From: Diospyros lotus
Taxonomy: Eukaryota > Streptophyta > Magnoliopsida > Ericales > Ebenaceae
Assembly: GCF_014633365.1 (NCBI RefSeq)
Contig: NC_068349.1
Coordinates: forward strand, 32,812,753 to 32,876,752
DNA: 64,000 bases
Direction: 5' to 3'
Part shown: positions 21,704-30,627 of the stretch, piece by piece
How positions within the stretch are numbered: the first letter of the stretch is position 1
Layout: every line of letters begins with the position of its first letter
Notes under the pieces: generated by a model
Databases searched by the model: none
What the model was told of the DNA's origin: nothing
Seen by the model: the letters and a program-made list of their open reading frames with translations, nothing else
Translations under genes and position numbers: made by a program

Positions 21704-22864
21704 CCCCCTCCTTAAGAGAGTTCTTGTCCCCAAGAAGTTGCCGCAAGTAGCCATTGCTCTTCATCCAACTCCAACCTTCTCTATGCAGATAATCCTCCTT
21801 TCTTTCTTTCTACTTCTAAGTCTCTTCTTCTTCATTCTTAGGTTTTCAAGATCAATTCCAAGTATGAATTGGCCCAGAATTTCAATAGGGAAAATTTCAT
21901 AACCATCCAAAACAAGTAAGAAGGGTAGATCTTCAACTATTGTTGCTGTTACTATATCCCCATTCAACCCACAGCCATGTTTTGCTGCAGAAATATCAAC
22001 AGCAGCCTCAAAATGCAGCAATGGAGGTTTGTATTCTTTCCTTGAATACTCGTACCAAGGCTGTTTGAGAGCATTAACATTAGGAGATGCTGCAACTTCA
22101 CTTCCAGCCAACAATTGCTCAATAATTGACACCTGGCCAAGCGTTTCAGCACTAGTAAGAGTGCTTGAAAGGCTGTCAATTGATTGAGTGTCATCCTCCA
22201 ATCCCTTTTCCTCACTTTTTTCTTCCTTTAAGTTGAACTGCTCTTGTTGCAGAATCCCAAAAACATCACCATCAAGAACTTCTTTTCCAAAGGAATCGGT
22301 GTATTCCTTTAATTCTCCTTTTGCCCACACACCTTGTACCGAACCCCCGCAAAGCCTGCTATTGCTGCCAGCATTGTCATTATCGTCATCTTTCTTGTCC
22401 ATTCCACCTAGGCCGATATACTTCTTCAACTCCATATTGGGGGTAGGCAGTGAATCTGCTTCTCGCCTCCTAAATTACTCTTTCGGCTGCTCCATTTTAA
22501 GGAATTCATCTTTGTTAAAACTTCCGTGATAATTATCAAAGTATTCCACCGGAAAGTTGTAATGATACTTTTTAATCAATATCATTGCAAACTCTTGCAG
22601 CTTCTCGCGGAACATTCGACCGAATTCCTTGCACTCTTCTTGTATTACACTTCTTGTTTCCTTGTCAACTTGGCTGATCCCCTTCTCTTGTTCCCTGTTG
22701 CTGCCCCCTGGAAATGCAGCCTTCTTTGGCTGCCATTGAGGTTCCATTCCAGCTAAAAGTGAAGCATTTTGCTTCATGTATGCACTGTTTTCCATGGCTG
22801 ATTTTTCACCAATAGTATACTTCGAAGTCCAAGTAAAAGGAGTTCTACACATGATGAATCCCAC
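21704..22864 (-). pseudogene. H unknown reading frame, about 370 residues, one internal stop
   Basis: Frames 22864-22475 and 21761-22435 lie in the same reading phase, separated by one TAA/TAG-type stop (after MEQPKE). Features in order: a basic/aromatic N-terminal part (MGFIMCRTPFTWTSKY), a coiled region rich in E/K with EECKEFGRMFREKLQEF, the phrase YHYNFPVEYFDNYHGSFNK, then MELKKYIGLGGMDKKDDDN, an acidic middle, and a basic C-terminus with RMKKKRLRSRKKERR. The composition is protein-like, with even amino-acid use. I do not recognise the family: no RT, protease, integrase or zinc knuckle. It could be an element-specific accessory protein or a captured host segment. Confidence 0.55.
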
Positions 22865-22999
22865 ACTTCCCTTCTGTTGCTGTCTGAAATTTCCGTTAAA
22901 ACTAACTGCAACTTCCGAGCCGACGGTTACTTCTCCCCTTGGGTTATGATCGGCAATCGAATTTGCTAGAATAATTTGCTTCGCCTTACTAACAGCACC

Positions 23000-24020
23000 T
23001 GCAACAGCTGAATTTCAAACCGAGAGCCACTAAATGCATTGTTAGAACCACTTGGCCAAGTCGCCTCCAGCACAGCCTCCCGAATAGATCGACTTTGCTA
23101 TTCAATCCATTCCTTGTTGTGTCTAAGATTGCTTCCTGCGATCCTTTGCGTTTAGCAACCGTCGTCAGTGGAACTCCTTCCAATCCTGATTGGGCGATAT
23201 TTCTGATTGGAGGTGTTCAATCTGTTCGCCCAGACTGCTGGACTCACCTCGGGTCCTTCTTCTAGTTCTGCCCAATCACCGACCGTTAAAAATGGCTGCG
23301 ACAGCCACTGCACCACCGTGAGGAACCCGCTGCACAATCACCAGACCACTGCAATTAACTCGGCTGCAACACTAACTTCCTTGCCCGACCAAACCGCGAT
23401 CGCTTGGAACTCTTACACCAGTCGCTCACTCCAGTCGCGACCCACCTGGATGTCCACGTCTCCTCCTTTAGCGGACTCCCACACCAATCGCGAATTCTCC
23501 TCTGTACTGATCGATGATGGGCTCAAGTCCAGTGGATCTTCGCAACGCTTCAAGTATGCTCGCCTATCGACCCACTCCAATCGCCATCCAACTCCACCTT
23601 AAACCTCTACTCGATCGATTTCACAGAAAGTCGCATATTCCTACTCGCCCAATCACCGTCATTGGTTTCAGAATTCACTCATCTTCGCTTCAGCTCGAAT
23701 TCGCTAACTCTGCTTTAGCGACTCTGATATGGCCTTAGAAGTTGCCCGAATTCCCTTTGGAAACCGCCTTCCGAAATCGTCCAAATCTGGTTCGACAGTT
23801 GAGGACTACCGCTTAGTTGTAGTCGAACTAATCAAAGGCTTAGGACGAGCTTTGTTGCGGTCTCCTGAGGGTTCGATCGACTCTGTTGGAGCTCACTATG
23901 AGTTTGATCAACTCTATTGCAGCTCCTCAAGAGTTCGCTTCTCTCACCGGAAATTCGTCGGACGCTGATTGTTGCTACGATGCTGGAATTACTTAACAGA
24001 GGATGGCCGAGGAACGAACA
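23000..24020 (-). other. H leader region with internal duplication
   Basis: Leader-type sequence with words like gattggagtgggtcgataagc (minus strand). The stretch near 23545-23600 recurs near 24040-24090 (cgcttcaagtatgctcgc versus cgcttcaggtatgctcgc, plus strand), and 23750-23780 resembles 24205-24235 (ccgccttccgaaatcgtcc versus cgccttccggaatcgtcc). The G leader (19000-19500) has similar gatcg/ttgggt-rich wording, suggesting that G and H are related. Frames here are not protein-like. Confidence 0.5.
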
Positions 24021-24035
24021 GCTTTGATACCATTT

Positions 24036-24523
24036 GTCACGACGCTTCAGGTATGCTCGCTTATCGACCCACTCCAATCGTGAACGCTTCTCTATACTGA
24101 TTGATGATGGGCTCCGTTATGAATCGGCGACGGAAATTACAGCCGACCAAATCAACCCACTCACTTACAAGAACGATTGAATTTACAACCAAGGAATGAT
24201 TGGCTTTGGTCGGAATCGCCTTCCGGAATCGTCCAGAGGTTTGGCTAGGGTTGTGATAATGAGGTGGAAGGAATGACAAATCAATTGGACCTATTTTCAA
24301 TTGCAATGGGGAAGAGGTGGATGGCTAGACTTGGTGTTGTAGAAAATCATAGGACTGTTACGATTGAAGAAAAAGCAAAAGAAAAGGAAACTATGAGATA
24401 AGAACAAGAAAAGGAAAAGAAGAAACCCGATGGTGAAGATGGGCATTGGATGAAGAAACAATGGCTTGGTTGTAATAAGTTTCTTGGAGACAAAAAACCT
24501 TTTAAAGCGGGGGGGGGGGGAAT
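24036..24523 (+). other. G 3' internal tail, partly duplicated leader
   Basis: 24036-24240 duplicates H leader sequence (see 23545-23790). From about 24300 the plus strand reads an E/K-rich stretch ending in HWMKKQWLGCNKFLGDKKPFK before a poly-G tract (24509-24520), resembling gypsy C-terminal tails (FLGDK...). This is probably the end of the G internal region. No further domain is visible. Confidence 0.45.
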
Positions 24524-24858
24524 TGTCATTACTCTAGGAGCAATAGAGGGTCATTATTGTAATAGGGTTATAATAGTTTATTAGGAGACATTTTGCAAGT
24601 TGTGAGGAGCACATGAGAACTGTTAGGAAATCAGTTCGCAACTAGTTATGCCTATAAAAAAGCTACTTGTAAGAGAATGGATATCATGTGTGTAATGAAA
24701 TTGAATTCCTTTTTCTTTATAATTCTCTCTATTCCACTCTCTTTTCTCTCTAATTCATCCCTCTCTTTCTACTGATTTCTCTCCCTCCTTCAATTCTATC
24801 ATTCTGATTTCTCCCCCTAATTCCCATCACAACCCTAGGTAAACCTAGGAATGTGGCA
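24524..24858 (+). repeat. G 3' LTR
   Basis: 335 bp, TGTCATTACTC to ATGTGGCA, preceded by the purine tract and followed by the target duplication atcca at 24859-24863. It is uninterrupted and serves as the template for reading the split 5' LTR. Confidence 0.88.
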
Positions 24859-24863
24859 ATCCA

Positions 24864-25388
24864 TCTCCTACCAAAGTTCCATGAGTGTATTGTAATATTC
24901 AGTTACATTCATGGAGCCTTGATGGGTATTTCGAATGTTGGACCTAACTTCAAAGCACTAAGAGGTGTTCTCAACATTCGAGTAGACCTCTTGCGCAACT
25001 TCCCATATCTCTCTTGCCGTTTTGTAGAATAAATAGATTCTGCCTATGCTTGGCTTCACAGAATTGATGAGCCAAGCCACCACGATTGAGTTTTCGGCCT
25101 CCCATGCTCCATAGTTCGATGATCTCTTCAATGATGGTAAGATTGCCCTCGTTAGATGTCAGCCTTTCCTCTTCCTCTGATCACAAGGATCACAGACTGC
25201 GACCATTCTCAATAATTAACTATGTTGAGTTTATGGTGAGTGATTTGCAAAGATAGGTTTTTGACTAAGGGTGATGGTGATTTGGTTATAACATTGATAG
25301 GTGGGGTGGTGGACGATTCTGCTAAAGTCGGCTGGTTTCTGGCCATGTTTGGATGGGATTTAACAACCTAGGGCTACCAGAACCGGTG
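24864..25388 (-). pseudogene. copia-Z gag N-terminal part
   Basis: The minus strand downstream of the primer site gives a degraded copia gag: W..W...N.IVVAWLINS-like and YFLQNGKRDMGSCAGGL-type segments (about 24990-25090), followed by the RNIRNTHQGSMNVTEYYNTLMEL-like block (about 24890-24960), typical of UBN2-type copia gag. It is interrupted at 24859-24863 by the target site of G. The leader shows the stops expected of a dead copy. Confidence 0.7.
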
Positions 25389-25400
25389 GCTCAGATACCA
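25388..25400 (-). promoter_or_regulatory. copia-Z primer-binding site
   Basis: Plus-strand ggctcagatacca, the complement of TGGTATCTGAGCC, lies exactly against the LTR end. It fits an initiator-Met primer with one base changed from the common TGGTATCAGAGCC. It fixes the strand of copia-Z. Confidence 0.8.
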
Positions 25401-25670
25401 TGAAACAAAAGGTATTAGAGAATAAATTCTTATCTTGTTTTTTCCATTGAGCTGATCACATGTATATATAAAGGTTTGACAACTCTCTCTTACAAATTCA
25501 AAGAAAAAATTAACTCCTATAATCAAGGAGATTCTTTTTTTATCTTCTCCTAACAAACCTATCTTCTTATCTTCTCCTCTAACAAACCTAATCCTAGCCC
25601 CCAAAAATACAGGAAATACAAAAATACAGAAAATAAAGAGATAAATATATAGGCAAATAGTAAATCTCCA
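25401..25670 (-). repeat. copia-Z 5' LTR
   Basis: 270-bp partner of 4485-4756. On the minus strand it runs TGGAGATTTAC to GTTTCA. A TATA-like tatatataaaggt is readable on the plus strand near 25462, as its complement is on the minus strand. Confidence 0.88.
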
Positions 25671-27160
25671 AAAAAATTTTATGTGTATATATATATATGC
25701 ACATAACAAGTAACAGGAAGATTCAGATAATTAACTTGTTTTGTCTAAAGTAGATGAAAAAGTTTTTATCCCTGCCATGCTTTAAGCAAGAAAAGCATGG
25801 AGCACTGTAACTGGAGATAGAAAGAACCAATGTTTTTATTTTCATTTTTTTCATTTTTGTGGTGAGCAAATTCTGAGACACAAACTCCCATCACAAACTC
25901 AGGTATTTATGAAGCACGATGAAACAGCAGCAACACAAGGAGATGATATAATTGATAAGCAATTGAAAATGAGTCTTCTTTGTTTTCATTTCTGTTAAGT
26001 TATTTGCCTTTAAATGGACTTGAAATCCATTTTTCTTAAATTATTTACTCAGTTAGTAAATCCTCTTACCTAACTACAAAATGTCCACATGAATGCTATT
26101 TTGCCATTTCACTATATTTCAAGGGACATAATAAGCAAACCATAATATAACATAATCAAATTCCACAGAATTTGGAAAGATGTTTGGTGCTGTAACAAAA
26201 CTTTGGGAGATTTCCCAAACCTCTTTCGTCTAAACTAACGAGAATTAAAGATGCAAAGATGGGGATTATCAGGCAATTTCTTCCCATCAACTTGCATGAC
26301 CCCCTTAGTTCATACAATTTTAAAGATTGAGAAATCAAATCACACACAGCATTCTTTGGAATGGTAAATGTTCACCTGGTGACATGAAAGGTAAGAATAG
26401 AAACGTGAGTTAAGTTCCAAGAAACAGATTTAAAAGCTTTACTCATCCTATGGGACCCCCTATATCAAAAGGAAAACAGACTTTCCCTAGAAAGCTTTGT
26501 AGGATTGAGGACATCTCCAAATGTCATCTTTTCATTTTGACTTTCTATCTTTGCTCCCATTTTTACAATAGATAATTTTAAGAAGCTAGGCCAAGTTGCT
26601 ACAAAATGGTGTAACATGTGAAAGATGGCTGTAAAATCAGTAGCTCATATTTCTGCTGCATTTTAGAATTGCTAGAGAATCCGGAGCAGTATTTATTGAA
26701 ATTTTAGCATTCGATGGCCATACTGACCTCAGTTTTAGATCTTCTTTTTGATTGGTATATTCTTGCCCAATAAGGAGCTTTGAGTTGAGCTTGGATCCCC
26801 GCAATTTTTGTGTTATGTGGTGTATCTGGCACGAGAAAAATATGAAATCTTTTGATGGCGTAGATCAACACAGCCTCAAAGGACCAATTATTTTCTCTTT
26901 AGTTTTAGGGTGAGAGCCAGACTCCCCTTGTTTATCATTTCTTTTCTGAAGTTCTAGCTGATATCACTTGTTTTCAGATTGACGGATTCACTTCTTTTCT
27001 ACAGGGTTCAGCCAATTTGGAGTGTCTTTTGTATTACTTATAAAAAAAAAAGGCAGCTGGATAAAATACTAGAAGTCAAATAAATAAAGGTAAAGGAAGG
27101 ATTGCTGCTTAAGAATAAGGAAAGGGAAATAGTTAGAACTTTCTTAATGGATGGCCAATT
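25671..27160. other. Host intron-like sequence; no gene seen
   Basis: AT-rich DNA, not obviously repetitive, lying directly downstream (minus strand) of the exon series at 27277-27737. I see no conserved protein segment and no element termini. It probably belongs to the intron or intergenic part of the same host gene. Confidence 0.4.
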
Positions 27161-27165
27161 CTTAC

Positions 27166-27228
27166 CCAGAGTGCTAAATGCTTATCATGAATAGATTCCC
27201 TTAAGGATATAAGTGCTCCCATGGAAAT
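27166..27228 (-). other. Possible fourth exon, frame uncertain
   Basis: On the minus strand, tgcttcctgtag precedes and gtaag follows a 63-bp open stretch (reading ISMGALISLRESIHD...). The donor and acceptor look good, but the phase does not match the preceding exon, which ends with two bases of a codon. It may be a pseudo-exon or a sign that the gene is decayed. Confidence 0.25.
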
Positions 27229-27276
27229 CTACAGGAAGCAAAAATGCAAGAGAAATATTCAGTCAATTGTACCAAC

Positions 27277-27377
27277 CTTTCATTTACAGTGTGAAGTATC
27301 GGATAGAAAGGTCCCACAAGCATAGCAAGGAAGCGCAGATTGGGCTCTGGTGCATCTGGAAAGGTACTGAGATCTGC
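27277..27377 (-). CDS. Host gene exon C (partial gene)
   Basis: A 101-bp minus-strand exon: acceptor atttttcag, donor aatgaaag|gttggt. It encodes 33 residues plus two bases, including FPDAPEPNLRFLAMLVGPF and then YPILHTVNE. The amino-acid pattern is that of a conserved plant protein, not a transposon, and looks helical. It continues exon B in phase 0. I recall similar stretches in plant proteins of unknown function but cannot name the gene. The rest of the gene is not visible, probably separated or destroyed by copia-Z and the copia-A/B nest. Confidence 0.7.
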
Positions 27378-27477
27378 CTGAAAAATGATTAAATCGCATG
27401 GTTTCACAAATTTCACACCATATAACAAGAGTGCAGTAAGAAAGATTTCACAAATGAAGCTTTTTTGGTTAAACTAC

Positions 27478-27528
27478 CTCAAGTTGGGGAAGGAATGCAA
27501 CCAACCGAATTGTCAAATCTTGAAGCAA
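27478..27528 (-). CDS. Host gene exon B (partial gene)
   Basis: A 51-bp exon with acceptor gtttgtag and donor cttgag|gtagtt on the minus strand. It encodes 17 residues, LLQDLTIRLVAFLPQLE, in phase 0 at both ends, fitting exactly between exons A and C. An open, in-phase micro-exon with both splice signals is strong evidence for real gene structure. Confidence 0.7.
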
Positions 27529-27626
27529 CTACAAACTAATTGACATTAGAATGCAAGGTTTACTGACAGGAAATAAATTTATCAAGCATTGTGATTGTCT
27601 GCATGCAATTAGTCAATGTGATCCAC

Positions 27627-27737
27627 CTGGAGATGCATATCATGAGCATCTTGTTTGTGTGAAATTATTTGCGGCAACAAGTAATTTACAACTGGTTGAA
27701 ACTCTGATTCAAGGCCAGCAACTGAAACCCCAATCAA
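27627..27737 (-). CDS. Host gene exon A (partial gene)
   Basis: A 111-bp exon with acceptor ctcgttgcag and donor ctccag|gtggat on the minus strand. It encodes 37 residues, starting LIGVSVAGLESEFQPVVNY and continuing through LLPQIISHK to MHLQ. It joins exon B in phase 0. Upstream sequence (27738-27998) is intron-like with a TA microsatellite, then is broken by copia-A material. No start codon or promoter was found in this window. Confidence 0.7.
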
Positions 27738-27922
27738 CTGCAACGAGGATCAAAGTGTGAAATTAGATGAGGTGAATGCAGAAATATTTGCAAATAAGGG
27801 TGAAGTATGCCTAATAATGCATAAAGATTAAAAGGTTGAAATATGGAGGGGGACACGTGCAAGCACAAAATCACTGTCCTCTATGTACAAGCAGTAAGGC
27901 ATTTTTGCCTTAGAAAGTGATC

Positions 27923-27947
27923 AAATATATATATATATATATATATT
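27923..27947. repeat. (AT)n microsatellite
   Basis: About 12 ta units in the intron-like sequence just before the truncated copia-A copy. Breakage here may explain the truncation. Confidence 0.85.
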
Positions 27948-27998
27948 ATTTAACTATTGGAAGATAACAATTATTTTTTATTTACAATTACACAGAAC

Positions 27999-28231
27999 TT
28001 GCGATAATATGTCTGCTATTGCTATGACAAAAAATCCTGTTTTTCATGCTAGGACTAAGCATATTGAACTCAGACATCACTACATTCGAGATTTAGTATA
28101 GAAGGGTGAAATTCAACTGAAGTTTGTGAGGACAAATGAGCAGCCAGCAGACATGCTCACCAAGGCAATCAGTTCAGAAAAGTGCAAGAAGTTCAAAGCT
28201 CAATTAAAAATCACAAATTAAGTGAGGAATT
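27999..28231 (+). pseudogene. Truncated RNase H tail of an upstream copia-A copy
   Basis: Near-identical to 32137-32358: it reads [19 protein letters not shown], a stop in place of Q in the next block (tatagaag), then TNEQPADMLTKAISS and the C-terminus. It ends directly at the LTR at 28232. Copia-A is thus arranged as (partial internal)-LTR-(internal)-LTR. The left break at 27999 has no LTR and no matching target duplication. Confidence 0.85.
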
Positions 28232-28572
28232 TGTGAGATAATTTGTGATTTTCAGCATATCAAGGAGCATCTAAAGTGGTTTCCAGAAGCATTTAAATAC
28301 ATAGCATTTAAAGTATTATGAAAGGCTTTATAGTAGTCTTTTTGTTTGCATTAATTCTCTAGGAGTCTTTTTGTATTCCAAAGCTGCTGTAAATGCTTTG
28401 ATTAGCCTTTATGGTTGTTTGGCTCTATATAAAGAGAAAAAAAAATGAGAACCCATATCAAATTTAGTTAAAAAAAAAAAAAAGAAGTTGCAGCTCTGCA
28501 ATATTATCCAACATTTGTGGTTCTCTCAAAAGTTTTATTTTTAAAACCACTCTACTTCTGCATGCACCAACA
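28232..28572 (+). repeat. copia-A 5' LTR
   Basis: 341 bp, TGTGAGATAATTT to GCACCAACA. It shares the segment 'aggagtctttttgtattccaaag' type wording with 32367-32701 throughout, has a TATA-like ctatataaagag near 28427, and is followed by the primer site. Confidence 0.88.
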
Positions 28573-28577
28573 AATTT

Positions 28578-28589
28578 TGGTATCAGAGC
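28578..28589 (+). promoter_or_regulatory. copia-A primer-binding site
   Basis: tggtatcagagc, five bases after the LTR end: the standard initiator-Met complement. Confidence 0.85.
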
Positions 28590-28613
28590 AAACATCCCAA
28601 TTCCAGTTTCAAA

Positions 28614-29660
28614 ATGACCTCAAATCCTCCATCTACATCAAGCACAATGTTCTCCTACTCTCAAAGTCAAGTTCCCATCTTTGAGGGTGAAAACTATAGA
28701 TCAAATTCTCCATCTACATCAAGCACTATGTTCTCCTACTCTCAAAGCCAAGTTCCCATCTTTGAGGGTGAAAACTATAGATATTGGAGTGATCAAATGT
28801 TGTTGTTCTTCATCTCTCGAGATTCGTGGGAATTGATGGAAGAGGATTATGAAGAACCACCAGCTGCAGGCTCGAATACAGCTTGGACTGCAGAGAATTA
28901 AACCCAATACAAGAAGAATACAAAGAAGAACGCCCTAGCCTTGAGATATCTACATCAAGGCGTAAGCAAGTCCATCTACTCTGCATCTACGATATCACAA
29001 AGGCCAAAGTTGCTTGGGAAACATTGAAGAAGGAGTTCCAAGGTTGTTTCCATAAGGCTGCAGTCACTTTGGAAAAGTTTTGACACTTTATCCATGAAGG
29101 ATTCCGAATCAATAAAGGAGTTATTTTCAAGGGTTTCGGAGATTGTGAATCAAATCAGAAGCTATGGAGATCAGATAGACAAAAAGAAGGATGTGGAGAA
29201 AATTCTTAGGAGTTTACCTCCTAAATTTGATCATGCAACAGCTGCCATCGAAGAATCCAAGGACTTATCAAAGATCACTATGTTTGATCTCACCAATTCT
29301 TTGGAAGCACACGAAGAAAGGATCAAGAAGTCTTCAAGTCAGCCCTTGGAGCAGGCTTTTCAATCCAAGGTGAATCTAAAAGGAAGGATCAAGAGAAGAA
29401 GGGAGGCCAATTTCAGCACGGAAGAGTCCCAAAAAGTCAAGGTAGAAGTCGTGGAAGAGGCCATGGATGTGGAAGAGGCTTTCAGCCTCAAAAACAGAAC
29501 AACCAAGGCCCTTATTGCATCATTTGCAAGAAGACCAATCATGTAGTTGCTGATTGTTACCACAAATGCAAAAAGAGTCGAATCCCTAACCACTCTCAAA
29601 GGGATTGCTGGCATCAAAACGCTGAGAAATCTGAGGCCAATTTCTCTAAGGATAATAATG
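28614..29660 (+). pseudogene. copia-A gag with 27-codon tandem duplication
   Basis: It begins MTSNPPSTSSTMFSYSQSQ and has two in-phase copies of an 81-bp unit (see 28622-28783). Next come YWSDQMLLFFISRDSWELM and, after a frameshift near 28910, the capsid core (KVAWETLKKEFQG). The 150-residue frame at 29094-29546 contains IKELFSRVSEIVNQIRSYG and LRSLPPKFDHATAAIEES, the UBN2-type gag signature. A zinc knuckle CIICKKTNHVVADC follows near 29517-29560 in another frame. At least three frame breaks. Confidence 0.83.
28622..28783 (+). repeat. 81-bp tandem duplication in gag
   Basis: The unit with tccatctacatcaagcac recurs 81 bp later (28628 and 28709) with very few changes. 81 bp is 27 codons, so the frame is kept and the N-terminal segment SPSTSSTMFSYSQSQVPIFE appears twice. 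Confidence 0.9.
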
Positions 29661-29699
29661 AAGAACATGTTTTTTACACCTGTTTAAGTACAAAAAGCA

Positions 29700-30594
29700 A
29701 GGAGGACAAAGTATGGTTCCTAGATTGCAGGTGCAGTAATCACATGATAGGGAACAAGGAGCTCTTTGTGGAGATTGATGAGAGCGTCTTAAATTCTGCT
29801 ATCCTTGGAGATGGCAAAGCAAAAAGAATTAAGGGCAAAGGAGTCATTGCTGTCCATACTAAATCGGGAGAGAAAAGGTATATTCATGATGTACTTTACA
29901 TTCTAAATTTGGCTCACAATCTCTCAAGTGTTGGACAGCTTGTTCAAAAGGGTTATCAAATTCATTTTGATAACAATGAGTGCAAGGTTGATAAGAAGAA
30001 CAACATGGTCATGGCAAAAATTGAAATGACCAAAAACAAGGTGTTTCCAATTGCAATGTCATATTCTAATGACATGGCTCTCAAGGGAGAAAGCATTGAG
30101 GAATCCCTACTTTGGCACTTACGATATGGACACCTACATCAAAGGGGACTTCGGCTTTCACAGCAAAAGGAGATAGTGAAGGGACTTCCCCAAATTGAGC
30201 AGAAAGATCAGGTATGTGAAGGCTGTATTTTTGGGAAAATGCGTCATCTTCCATTTCCAAAAACAGCATGGAGAGCCAAAGCACTGTTGGAGTTAGTACA
30301 TGCTGATATATTCGACCCAACAAGAACCCCCCTCTCTTGGTAATAAGAGATATTTCTTGTTGTTTGTTGATGATTATACTCGGATGGTTCGGCTTTATTT
30401 TATCCATGCAAAATCAGATGCCTTTTCTGTATTTCTTGAATAAATCTCCTAACAAGGATAAGTTTGATGAAAAAGGAGAAAAGTTGTTATTTGTTGGATA
30501 TAGTGACGAATCCAAGGGATATAGATTGTTAAATCCCCAAACTAACAAGTTGATTGTTGCAAGAGATGTTATATTTGATGAAATGACAGTGTAA
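29700..30594 (+). pseudogene. copia-A protease and integrase N-terminal part
   Basis: The protease active-site region reads VWFLDCRCSNHMIGN (about 29712-29756), where relatives have LDSGCSNHM: the aspartate stays but the following residues changed. The 199-residue frame (29744-30343) covers the rest of protease and the integrase zinc-binding region: LLWHLRYGHLHQRGL and VCEGCIFGKMRHLPF. Integrase then loses most of its core: FVDDYTRM.W is followed within 100 bp by the post-core segment [19 protein letters not shown]. Catalytic residues are therefore incomplete. Confidence 0.82.
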
Positions 30595-30627
30595 CAATGG
30601 AGTTCCAGCTCTCCAAACTCAATTAAA

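Larger units (their letters stand above)
21358..24035 (-). mobile_element. H: minus-strand non-autonomous LTR element inside G
   Basis: On the minus strand the 3' LTR (21358-21699) runs TGTCATGACCC to TTCATGACA and is preceded by a purine tract (ggaggggggaatt) and a coding tail resembling gypsy ends (FLGDKNSLKEGG style). The 5' end is marked by the primer site TGGTATCAAAGC (plus strand gctttgatacca, about 24021-24032). The 5' LTR itself is almost gone: after tgtcacga the sequence returns to leader-like DNA. Between are an approximately 1.1-kb leader and one long unknown frame (21761-22864). No RT, integrase or protease was seen. Confidence 0.65.
15784..24858 (+). mobile_element. G: gag-only LTR retrotransposon inside copia-Z gag
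   Basis: LTRs at 15784-18919 (interrupted) and 24524-24858, with the perfect 5-bp duplication atcca at 15779-15783 and 24859-24863. The primer site tggcatcagagc (18922-18933) and a purine tract (aaagcgggggggggggaat, about 24505-24523) are present. The only recognisable protein is a gypsy-type gag (20374-21357); no protease, RT or integrase was found. It is therefore a non-autonomous element needing enzymes in trans. It contains two further insertions: a 2.8-kb LTR-like element in its 5' LTR and element H. Confidence 0.87.
4485..25670 (-). mobile_element. copia-Z: 21-kb nested Ty1/copia element
   Basis: The two LTRs (4485-4756 and 25401-25670) are close copies. The primer site sits against the right LTR, so the element reads right to left. 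Between them, in correct minus-strand order, are gag (24864-25380 and 15382-15778), protease (about 14950-15176), integrase remnants (about 14473-14880), RT (13405-13990 and 12400-12647) and RNase H (11927-12400 and 11132-11449). Gypsy-1, two hAT elements and LTR element G interrupt it. The purine tract agggggagtgt lies beside the left LTR. No clean 5-bp target duplication is visible (aaatc on the left, aaaaa on the right). Confidence 0.87.

Noticed and set aside
23152..24306. A series of 60-130-residue frames on both strands
   Set aside because: Located in the duplicated leader of element H; no shared protein motif and frames disagree between the duplicated parts.
21353..24420. atggg/gatggg on both sides of H as its target duplication
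   Set aside because: The right boundary of H is lost, so the right-hand match (near 24435) cannot be tied to an element end.
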